From the NCBI GenBank assembly GCA_025548565.1, contig JAJLPB010000001.1, forward strand, positions 62,001-126,000: a stretch of 64,000 nt of DNA, written 5' to 3'. The notes under the pieces were generated by a model that was not told the origin of the DNA, made no database searches, and worked only from the letters and a program-made list of their open reading frames with translations. Positions 53,343 through 61,022 of the stretch are shown one piece after another (the first letter of the stretch is position 1; each line of letters begins with the position of its first letter). Source of the stretch: Rugamonas sp. A1-17 (GTDB taxonomy: Bacteria > Pseudomonadota > Gammaproteobacteria > Burkholderiales > Burkholderiaceae_D). The translations under genes and the position numbers were made by a program.

Positions 53343-54437
53343 TCACGCATTATAGAAGCTGCTGCTCAGGTAGTGGCGGCGGAGATGCTTAAATGCCACC
53401 ATCAGCACCGCCGAAGCGGGCAATGCGAGCAGCACGCCGACAAAGCCGAACAGCTGGCCGAAGGCCAGCAAGGCAAAGATCACCGCCAGCGGATTGAGGC
53501 CGATGCGCTCGCCCACCAGGCGCGGCGTGAGGAAGAAGCCCTCCAGCACCTGGCCGGCGCCGTAGATCACGGCCACCGCGATCACGCCGCTCCAGTCGGT
53601 AAATTGCAGCACCGCCGAGATCAGCGCCAGCACCAGCCCCAGGCCGAAGCCCAGGTAGGGGATGAACACCAGCAGGCCGGTGATGATGCCGACCGGCAGG
53701 GCGACGTCGAAGCCGGCGATGGCCAGCGCCACCGAGTAATACACCGCCAGCACGAACATCACCAGCAGCTGGCCGCGCAGGTACTGGGCCAGCAGGGTGT
53801 CGACCTCCTCGGCCATGTTCATCGTGGCGGCGATCCAGCGGCGCGGCACGGCGCCGGCGATACGGGCCAGCATCGGGTGCCAGTCCAGCAGCAGGTAGAA
53901 CAGCACCACCGGGATCAGCACCAGCGTGGCGATCCAGCCCAGCACCGCGGTGCCGCCGACGCGCGCCGAATTGAGCACGGCGGTCCAGATCTCCTCGCCG
54001 CTGGTGGCCATCTGCTGCGACACCAGTTTCTTGATGCCGGCGCTGTCGAGGCGCACCTTGACGCCCATTTCCTGCAGCTTGGGGCCGAGCAGGTCGTTGG
54101 CCTTGGCCAGGAAGGCGGGGATCTGCGCCTGCAGCAGCGGGATTTCCTTCTGCAGCACCGGCACCACGATCAGCACCAGCGTGGCGATGGCGGCGAAGAA
54201 CAACACCACCACCACCAGCACGGCCAGCGCGCGCGGCACCGGCATCTTCAGGCGGCCCAGCCGCAGATGCAGATGGTCGAGGAAATCGACGCCCGGATTG
54301 AGCGCATACGCGATGATGGCGGCGGCCAGGAAGGGCGTCAGCACCGGTCCCAACGTGACCAGCAAGAGGAAGAATGCCGCCCAGATCGCTACCCAGAATG
54401 CCGTTTGCTTTTGCTCTACCGAGAGGGGAAATGGCAT
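53343..54437 (-). CDS. AI-2E/PerM-family permease
   Basis: A 364-residue inner membrane protein with eight predicted segments. The family fingerprints are FLAAAIIAYALNPGVDFL near the N-terminus, the long periplasmic helical region (residues about 95-150), and the C-terminal FIPYLGFGLGL and LALPASAVLMVAF. The family includes TqsA and PerM; transport of AI-2 is not proven for most members. It is first in the minus-strand run leading through hda, HAD, pcnB, folK and panB, and divergent from purM. Confidence 0.88.
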   Translation of the reverse strand: MPFPLSVEQKQTAFWVAIWAAFFLLLVTLGPVLTPFLAAAIIAYALNPGVDFLDHLHLRLGRLKMPVPRALAVLVVVVLFFAAIATLVLIVVPVLQKEIPLLQAQIPAFLAKANDLLGPKLQEMGVKVRLDSAGIKKLVSQQMATSGEEIWTAVLNSARVGGTAVLGWIATLVLIPVVLFYLLLDWHPMLARIAGAVPRRWIAATMNMAEEVDTLLAQYLRGQLLVMFVLAVYYSVALAIAGFDVALPVGIITGLLVFIPYLGFGLGLVLALISAVLQFTDWSGVIAVAVIYGAGQVLEGFFLTPRLVGERIGLNPLAVIFALLAFGQLFGFVGVLLALPASAVLMVAFKHLRRHYLSSSFYNA

Positions 54438-54610
54438 GGAAAGTGATTTAGATGGTTAAAAACGGCTGTTGGACGGGGCATTTTGATAAAATAGCGGATT
54501 GACCGGGCGATGTTACCGCTGCGGCGCCGCTTTTTGCGCCTCTTTCGTAACATTTTGCTATGAAACAGGTCTCCGCCTTCTATTTTACCGCCTCCGCTGC
54601 GAAATACACC

Positions 54611-55654
54611 ATGAGCCAAACTTCTAATGTTTCCCTGTCCTACCGTGACGCCGGCGTCGATATCGACGCGGGCGACGCTTTAGTCGAAGCGATCAAGCCT
54701 TTTGCCAAGCGCACCATGCGCGAAGGCGTGATGGGCGGCTTGGGCGGTTTCGGCGCCATGTTCGAGATCAGCAAGAAGTACAAGGAGCCGGTGCTGGTCT
54801 CCGGTACCGACGGCGTGGGTACCAAGCTGAAACTGGCGTTCGAGCTGAACCGCCATGACACGGTCGGCATCGACCTGGTCGCCATGAGCGTCAACGACAT
54901 CCTGGTGCAGGGCGCCGAGCCGCTGTTCTTCCTCGACTACTTCGCCTGCGGCAAGCTGGACGTGGCCACCGCGACCGACGTCATCAAGGGCATCGCCCAG
55001 GGTTGCGAACAGGCCGGCTGCGCGCTGATCGGCGGCGAGACGGCGGAAATGCCGTCGATGTACCCGGCCGGCGAATACGACCTGGCCGGCTTCGCGGTCG
55101 GCGCGGTGGAAAAATCCAAGATCATCGACGGCACCAAGATTGCTCCGGGCGACGTGGTGCTGGGCCTGGCCTCGTCGGGCGTGCACTCCAACGGCTACTC
55201 GCTGGTGCGCAAGATCATCGAAGTGGCCAAGCCGGACCTGGAAGGCGACTTCCACGGCCGCAAGCTGGCCGACGTGCTGATGCAACCTACCCGCATCTAC
55301 GTCAAACCGCTGCTGGCGCTGATGGCCTCGATGGAAGTCAAGGGCATGGTGCACATCACCGGTGGTGGCCTGGTCGAGAACATCCCGCGCGTGCTGCAGC
55401 CTGGCCTGGTGGCCGAGCTGGATTCGAAGGCATGGACCATGCCTCCGCTGTTCACCTGGCTGCAACAGCACGGCGGCGTGGCCGACGCTGAAATGCATCG
55501 CGTGTTCAACTGCGGCATCGGCATGACCGTGATCGTGTCGAAGGACAACGCAGCGGCCGCCATCGCCCAGCTGGAAGCGGCCGGCGAAACCGTCTACACC
55601 ATCGGCGCCATCCGCGCCCGCGTCGGCGACGAGCACCAGACCATCGTCGTTTAA
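54611..55654 (+). CDS. purM: Phosphoribosylformylglycinamidine cyclo-ligase (AIR synthetase)
   Basis: This is the fifth step of de novo purine synthesis, ATP-dependent ring closure of FGAM to AIR. The 347-residue product starts [26 protein letters not shown] and has [44 protein letters not shown] and [27 protein letters not shown] 54611 is chosen over an upstream ATG at 54560 that would add 17 atypical residues. Its stop is followed by a strong terminator. Confidence 0.97.
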   Translation: MSQTSNVSLSYRDAGVDIDAGDALVEAIKPFAKRTMREGVMGGLGGFGAMFEISKKYKEPVLVSGTDGVGTKLKLAFELNRHDTVGIDLVAMSVNDILVQGAEPLFFLDYFACGKLDVATATDVIKGIAQGCEQAGCALIGGETAEMPSMYPAGEYDLAGFAVGAVEKSKIIDGTKIAPGDVVLGLASSGVHSNGYSLVRKIIEVAKPDLEGDFHGRKLADVLMQPTRIYVKPLLALMASMEVKGMVHITGGGLVENIPRVLQPGLVAELDSKAWTMPPLFTWLQQHGGVADAEMHRVFNCGIGMTVIVSKDNAAAAIAQLEAAGETVYTIGAIRARVGDEHQTIVV

Positions 55655-55670
55655 TCGATAGATTTTCAGA

Positions 55671-55706
55671 AAAGCGGACCTCGCCCCGGCGTCGTCCGCT
55701 TTTTTT
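55671..55706 (+). terminator. Intrinsic terminator after purM
   Basis: AAAGCGGAC (55671-55679) pairs with GTCCGCTTT (55694-55702), followed by further T. A 9-bp stem 16 bp after the purM stop. Confidence 0.9.
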
Positions 55707-55725
55707 ACGCCAGGACCACGAAACC

Positions 55726-56934
55726 ATGAAACTGACTTTGAACAAACTGGCTGGCCTGTTGATGCTGGCCGCGAGCTGCTGCGCGGCGGCGCACGCCGCA
55801 CCGTTGACGATCCTGGTGTCGATCGACGGCATGCGCGCCGACTATCTTGAGCGCGGCGTCACGCCCAACCTGAACCGGCTGGCGGCCGGCGGCGCGCGGG
55901 CGGTGGCGATGCGGCCGTCGTTCCCGTCGATCACCTTCCCGAATCATTACACGCTGGTGACCGGGCTGCGGCCCGACCATCACGGCGTCGTCGACAACAA
56001 CATGGACGACGCGGCGATCCCCGGCGTGCGCTTCAGCATGGGCAACGCGGCGGCCGTGATCGACCGCCGCTGGTGGGACCAGGCCGAGCCGGTGTGGGTG
56101 ACGGCCGAGCTGCACGGCATCCGCAGCGGCACCATGTTCTGGCCCGGTTCCGAGGCGGCGATCCACGGCGTGCGGCCGACGGTGGCGCCGCAGTTCGACG
56201 GCAAGCTGCCGGCCGCCGCGCGGGTCGACCGCCTGCTGTCGTGGCTGGGGCGCGCGGACGTGGAGCCGCTCGGCTTCGCCACCTTGTATCTCGATGACGT
56301 CGACCACGCCGGCCACACCTACGGCCCCGACGCCGGGCAGACCACGGCGGCCGTGGCGGTGGCGGACCAGGCCATCGGCCGGCTGCTGGACGGGCTCGCC
56401 AAGCGCCACCTGGACGCCAACCTCGTCATCGTCTCCGACCACGGGATGGCGCCGGTGAGTCTCGACCGCGTGGTGCGCATGGACCGGCTGCTGCCGGAGG
56501 GCAGCTACCGCAAGGTGGTCAGCGGTCCGTACGCCGGCATGGAGACGATGCCCGGCCGCGAGGAGCAGCTGGCGGCGGCGCTGCTCAAGCCGCAGGCGCA
56601 CATGCAGTGCTGGCGCAAGGGCGAGATCCCGGCGCGGCTGGCGTACGGCCGCAATGCGCGGGTGCCGGCCTTTATCTGTCTGGCGGAGACCGGATGGCTG
56701 CTGGAGTTCGGCGACAAGAACGCGCACATGAAGCTCGGCGCGCATGGCTACGACAACGCGGCGCCGGAGATGGCCGCCATCTTCATCGCCGCCGGCCCGG
56801 CCTTCAAGCCGGGCGTGGTGCTGCCGGCGTTCGACAACGTCGACGTCTACCCGCTGCTGATGCGCCTGTTGAACCTGGAGCCGCTGCCGTCCGACGGCGA
56901 CCTCACGCCGCTGCTGCCGGCGCTGGCGCCGTAG
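55726..56934 (+). CDS. Secreted NPP-family nucleotide pyrophosphatase/phosphodiesterase
   Basis: A 402-residue alkaline-phosphatase superfamily enzyme. A signal peptide ends near AAHA (residue 24). Metal site residues are D34 (SIDGMRADY), the nucleophile T70 and N73 (FPSITFPNHYTLVTG), D193 and H197 (DHAGHTYGP), the Asp-His of VSDHGMAPV, and a late His in LGAHGYDNAAPEM. This is the ecto-nucleotide pyrophosphatase/phosphodiesterase layout, acting in the periplasm or outside on nucleotides or phosphodiesters. It starts 20 bp after the purM terminator, so it must have its own promoter or depend on readthrough. Confidence 0.9.
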   Translation: MKLTLNKLAGLLMLAASCCAAAHAAPLTILVSIDGMRADYLERGVTPNLNRLAAGGARAVAMRPSFPSITFPNHYTLVTGLRPDHHGVVDNNMDDAAIPGVRFSMGNAAAVIDRRWWDQAEPVWVTAELHGIRSGTMFWPGSEAAIHGVRPTVAPQFDGKLPAAARVDRLLSWLGRADVEPLGFATLYLDDVDHAGHTYGPDAGQTTAAVAVADQAIGRLLDGLAKRHLDANLVIVSDHGMAPVSLDRVVRMDRLLPEGSYRKVVSGPYAGMETMPGREEQLAAALLKPQAHMQCWRKGEIPARLAYGRNARVPAFICLAETGWLLEFGDKNAHMKLGAHGYDNAAPEMAAIFIAAGPAFKPGVVLPAFDNVDVYPLLMRLLNLEPLPSDGDLTPLLPALAP

Positions 56935-56952
56935 GTGTAAGTCGCCAAGCGC

Positions 56953-57900
56953 TCAATGATTTTCTTTCGAACCAATTTGTGAGGGATCGAGCGCGATTTT
57001 CCGGATGCTGCCATCAGATGCGTACTCCAGAGGCGCGGTTGTGATCGAGCGACGGTATGAATTCCCGCCGGGCAGCAGGCTGTCGTGATAGAACACGAGA
57101 CTTTTCCCATCGTGCTCGACGATCGAATGGTGGTTGGTCGAGATTTTCAGATAATCGATGATCACACCCCGGTAGGTGAATGGTCCCAATGGAGACCCGC
57201 CAGTCGCATAGGCTATCTGTCCCGGCCACCCCGTTGAGAAACTGAAGTAATAAACGCCAGCGTGCTCGTGCAAAAACGGCGCTTCGCCGTATTGGCTACC
57301 TTTCGGCATATTCTGAACGACCACGTTTTTGATCGCTCCATCGATACTGGTCATATCAGATTTGAGTTTGACCACCTTGGGAACACGCGTGCCAAAGTAC
57401 ATGTAGGCTTGCCCGGCATTGTCGACGAACACTGCAGGATCGATCGGTTCATCCCCGGCGTTTGCATCGCGTGCCTTGTCGACCAGCGGGGTCGTTCTCG
57501 CATCGCTGTATCCGCCATCAGGACGGTCTGAAACTGCCACACCGATCTTGTCCCCTCCCACCGGGGCATAAAAATAATACTTTCCGTTGCGATGAGCGAC
57601 TTCGGGAGCCCATGCCTTGGCATCCGGCCGGGCCCATTTAAACACCGTCACGGATAAGGGAATGCCGGCATCGGTCCAGCTCGAACTGTCCGGCGAAGTG
57701 TACAAGCGCCAAGTGGTCGAGTCCCAATATTTTCCGGAGTTTGACGCATCGTCCGTGGCGTACACGTAGAACTGGCCCCGGTCTTTATCGCTGAAAAAAT
57801 GCGCGGACGGATCGGCACTGAAGCGGGGCGATATAGGCTGTGCTGCGGTCGCAACCGCAGGGATCGCACACAAGAGCATCAAAATAGCGGAGTACCTCAT
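56953..57900 (-). CDS. Secreted family 43 glycoside hydrolase
   Basis: A 315-residue five-bladed propeller hydrolase. A signal peptide ends near VATAA (residue 20). The three acidic residues of GH43 are visible: D30 (SADPSAHFF), D154 (PIDPAVF) and E206 (YGEAPFL). GH43 enzymes remove arabinose, xylose or galactose units from plant polysaccharides. Immediate coupling to a GH30 gene suggests action on the same polymer. The sugar specificity is not readable from sequence alone. Codon use is clearly less GC-biased than in purM or the upstream operon. Confidence 0.88.
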   Translation of the reverse strand: MRYSAILMLLCAIPAVATAAQPISPRFSADPSAHFFSDKDRGQFYVYATDDASNSGKYWDSTTWRLYTSPDSSSWTDAGIPLSVTVFKWARPDAKAWAPEVAHRNGKYYFYAPVGGDKIGVAVSDRPDGGYSDARTTPLVDKARDANAGDEPIDPAVFVDNAGQAYMYFGTRVPKVVKLKSDMTSIDGAIKNVVVQNMPKGSQYGEAPFLHEHAGVYYFSFSTGWPGQIAYATGGSPLGPFTYRGVIIDYLKISTNHHSIVEHDGKSLVFYHDSLLPGGNSYRRSITTAPLEYASDGSIRKIALDPSQIGSKENH

Positions 57901-59427
57901 TTATTTCCTCTTCGGGACGTTAGGCGTCGCCACGACAGTCACCACTGACATCGGGCGCGAATGGATGGACAACCTGCCGGCGCATGATGCAGGTTGCGAA
58001 GTCGCGAGGCTATCTTCCGCCTGCGTTATAAAAGTTGTGCATGTCAATTTGCCGCGTTTTGCATCCGGCAGCCGGATGTCCAGCATCCGCGAAACGATGC
58101 CTGGATTGACCACCACTATGGCGACTTCATTCGTCTTCGGATTCTCAGCCACCAACGTATCCGGGTGATCAGATTTCAGAAACCGATATCCTGGCCTGAT
58201 GAATTTGGTGAAATTGGCAAACGCCCAGAATTTCTTCGTGACCTGATATTCGGGCCGCTCCAGATTTGAATAGTCAGCCTTGATTAATCCCCAGTTCGAG
58301 CTGTTCTTGGGATCAGCGGACCTGTTTTCTATCGCTTGCCATAGAACCCAGGCGCGCGGGCTCATACCGTTAATGTCGGTGATGATCTGCTGCGCCAGCG
58401 CGATGGCTGGACGCATGTCGTTGATATCTTCACGTACATTGGCGGGCGATAAATCGGTTTCAGACATCCACAACCGTTTCCCGGAAGTTTCCGCGATATC
58501 CTTGACTCCACTTTTTCCTATCCATTCGTAGCTGTGGACGTTGATTTGCTGGATGACCGCTTTCGCATCGGCGGACATGCCGGCCCAATCAACAAAAAGC
58601 GTCTGAGGATTTGTTTCGTCCGGCCCGGAGATTTCTGTCCGCATTCCGTTTTCGCGCAACACCTGGGCCAGCGCGATGTACATGCGTGACTGCGCTTCCG
58701 GCGACCAGTGAGCGCCTTCCTGCGTGTTCGTGGAAAACCAATAGGGCGTATTGGGCTCGTTGATCGGAGACAGTGTTCTGAAACGGATACCATGCCGCCG
58801 CTCGAGTTCAGCCGTTACGCGCGCCAGATACCTTGAAAATTGAGTTTCAAAACCTGGAGCAAGATTGTCCTCCAACCCATCGACCTGCCCCGATACCCTG
58901 CCGCTGCGGGTCATGAAATAGGGCGGAGAGTTTGAAAACGCCTCCAGAATCAAGTCCCGCGACGCCACGCGGGCTTTTATCGCATCAAGCCACCAGCGCT
59001 GCCCTGCATCTGCGGACCAGTCCCAGGCATCTTCGGAGTCCGGATTCCAATCTGTCCCGGACCGCTCGCCCGGCTTGCGCCAGAATCCGGGGACGTCCGC
59101 ACCGAGCCGCAAATACGAAGGTGTGTCGGGCGCATTGCCGCCGCCGATGTTGTACCGCGCGATATTGAGTGCAAGACCATCCCGTCCATAAAGCAAATCT
59201 GCCAACTCGGTGCGATGCGGCTCGGCGAATCTCCCGCTCACATGGGCAAACCAGGCCAGGGCGGTTCCCCATCCTTCGAACGGAACACCCGGATGCCGCC
59301 AGTCGACGTTAACCACGGCGGACACCTTCACCAGCTGTTCGTCCTTGTTTTCGGCATGCGCACCGCTACGAAGAAGACACAGCCCCATTAAAACCATGCA
59401 CGGTAACGATAGTGAACGGGACTTCAT
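57901..59427 (-). CDS. Secreted family 30 glycoside hydrolase (endo-beta-1,6-galactanase-like)
   Basis: A 508-residue clan A hydrolase with a signal peptide ending near GAHA (residue 25), a TIM barrel and a C-terminal beta-sandwich. The acid/base is E224 in SPINEPNTPYW and the nucleophile E323 in WMSETDLSP. The pattern FEGWGTALAWFAH and NIARYNIGGGNAP is like fungal/bacterial endo-beta-1,6-galactanases (GH30 subfamily 5). A substrate of type II arabinogalactan side chains is therefore likely but inferred. It abuts the GH43 gene (the GH43 ATG at 57900 follows its stop directly) and overlaps the halogenase-like gene by 4 nt. Confidence 0.86.
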   Translation of the reverse strand: MKSRSLSLPCMVLMGLCLLRSGAHAENKDEQLVKVSAVVNVDWRHPGVPFEGWGTALAWFAHVSGRFAEPHRTELADLLYGRDGLALNIARYNIGGGNAPDTPSYLRLGADVPGFWRKPGERSGTDWNPDSEDAWDWSADAGQRWWLDAIKARVASRDLILEAFSNSPPYFMTRSGRVSGQVDGLEDNLAPGFETQFSRYLARVTAELERRHGIRFRTLSPINEPNTPYWFSTNTQEGAHWSPEAQSRMYIALAQVLRENGMRTEISGPDETNPQTLFVDWAGMSADAKAVIQQINVHSYEWIGKSGVKDIAETSGKRLWMSETDLSPANVREDINDMRPAIALAQQIITDINGMSPRAWVLWQAIENRSADPKNSSNWGLIKADYSNLERPEYQVTKKFWAFANFTKFIRPGYRFLKSDHPDTLVAENPKTNEVAIVVVNPGIVSRMLDIRLPDAKRGKLTCTTFITQAEDSLATSQPASCAGRLSIHSRPMSVVTVVATPNVPKRK

Positions 59428-60947
59428 AACCGGGTTTCCATTTCCGAGATAAGCTTGTTTTCTTTTATGTAGGCGGCATGATCCGACAGCCTCGAAACGA
59501 TCTGTTTAAAGTTGCGCTCAAGTTTGCTGTAGGCCGCTGCGAGCACCGCGTCATCTTGCAGGGCCATCGTCGGCATGTAGGTTCTTGGCCGAATACCTTG
59601 CCCCAAAAGGACGGCATGCCACGACGTGCTTGGGAACAGTTCTTCGGCCGCCAGGTTCAGTTGTCCACGCTCACGGAACAGCTCAATTCTTTCCCGCAGA
59701 CTGTCCGGTATGCGCATGGCTTTTACGTAGCGCCATAATTCCGAGTCTTCGCGTTCAGTGGCGTAGTAATGCAAGATGAGGAAGTCTTTGACATCTTCGA
59801 TTTCCCGCATGGCGTCCTTGTTGAAAGCCTGTGCGCACAGCGGAGAAAATCCCGCATCCGGAAAATATCGAATGAGCCGCTGTATGCTGGATTGAATCAA
59901 ATGAATGCTGGTGGATTCCAGCGGCTCGAGAAACCCGCTGGCAAGTCCGATCGATACCACGTTCTTGTGCCAAGGCGTTTTACGCCTTCCTGCGGTGAAC
60001 TTGAGGCGGTTGACCGGGGCCAGTGGCTTCCCCTCCAGTCCATCGAGCAGACACCGCTCTGCCGCTTCATCCGTGGCAAATTCGCTCGAATACACCACGC
60101 CGTTACCAACGCGATGCTGCAAAGGTATCCGCCATTGCCAGCCAAAAGGTCGGGCCGTGGAAATCGTATAGGGCGTCAATGCCGACTTCAGTTCACAAGG
60201 CACCGCACACGCGCGATTCATCGGCAGCCAACGCGACCAGTCTTCATATTCGACACCCAACTCCTGCCCAATAAGCATTGCACGCATTCCGGAGCAGTCG
60301 ATAAACAAGTCACCGCCAAGCAGCTCGCCCGACTTCAGCTTCAGAGCGGTGACATGCCCATTCTCAGCGTCACGTTCCGCCGTCAGCATGTCGCCTATCT
60401 TGTGCGACACCCCGCGCTCCAGGCAGAGCCCCTTCAAATATTTCGCATAGCGGCCAGCGTCGAAGTGATAGGCGGACTGCAGATGCTGTAGCGGGTCGCC
60501 TGGCCGTTCAGACGGGGGCGCAAATACATTGCTTCGAGCCGCCAAGGTACATAGCGAGAATTCGGAAAAGTCGGGAACCTGCCCCTTGTCCTTCAAGCGC
60601 AGCCAGTATTGGAAGAAGTAGCCAATGTCGCGTTCCACCCCATACGAGCCAAAAGGGTGGAAGTACTTTGAACCTTCCTTCAGCCAGCCGCGAAATTCGA
60701 TGCCCAGTTTGAACGTCGCCCCGGTGGCGCGCATGAACTCGGCTTCATTAACGCCTATCATTTGATGGAACATGCGGATCGGCGGAATCGTCGCCTCTCC
60801 AACACCGACCGTGCCTATGGCGTCCGACTCGACCAGGACGATCTCGACGGCCCGGCCAAATGTGTGGGACAACGCGGCCGCTGTCATCCATCCGGCGGTG
60901 CCACCGCCGAGTATTACAACCTTGGAAATCCATCTACCCTTGACCAT
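59424..60947 (-). CDS. Tryptophan-halogenase-like flavoprotein
   Basis: A 507-residue member of the flavin-dependent halogenase family. FAD motif GGGTAGW lies at residues 14-20, the catalytic Lys at K79 (ATFKLGIEF), the halogenase motif WQWRIP at 269-274, and the conserved Glu block FLEPLESTSIHLIQ at 338-351. The key residues of a true halogenase are thus in place. Such genes often accompany TonB-dependent receptors in carbohydrate loci of proteobacteria, where the substrate is unknown. GGAG precedes ATG 60947. It lies downstream of the receptor gene and is coupled by overlap to the GH30 gene. Confidence 0.88.
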   Translation of the reverse strand: MVKGRWISKVVILGGGTAGWMTAAALSHTFGRAVEIVLVESDAIGTVGVGEATIPPIRMFHQMIGVNEAEFMRATGATFKLGIEFRGWLKEGSKYFHPFGSYGVERDIGYFFQYWLRLKDKGQVPDFSEFSLCTLAARSNVFAPPSERPGDPLQHLQSAYHFDAGRYAKYLKGLCLERGVSHKIGDMLTAERDAENGHVTALKLKSGELLGGDLFIDCSGMRAMLIGQELGVEYEDWSRWLPMNRACAVPCELKSALTPYTISTARPFGWQWRIPLQHRVGNGVVYSSEFATDEAAERCLLDGLEGKPLAPVNRLKFTAGRRKTPWHKNVVSIGLASGFLEPLESTSIHLIQSSIQRLIRYFPDAGFSPLCAQAFNKDAMREIEDVKDFLILHYYATEREDSELWRYVKAMRIPDSLRERIELFRERGQLNLAAEELFPSTSWHAVLLGQGIRPRTYMPTMALQDDAVLAAAYSKLERNFKQIVSRLSDHAAYIKENKLISEMETRL

Positions 60948-60964
60948 CACACTCCTTCACGCGG

Positions 60965-60997
60965 AAAAACGCGCCGCGGAAAGGCGTGCGGCGCGTT
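60965..60997 (-). terminator. Hairpin/terminator between TonB receptor and halogenase-like gene
   Basis: On the minus strand AACGCGCCGC and GCGGCGCGTT form a 10-bp perfect stem around 10 nt, followed by TTTTT overlapping the end of the stem. It lies 26 bp after the receptor stop. It could end or attenuate the receptor transcript, lowering expression of the downstream enzymes. Confidence 0.72.
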
Positions 60998-61022
60998 GGT
61001 TCATGTCAGTCTTGCGTGGACG

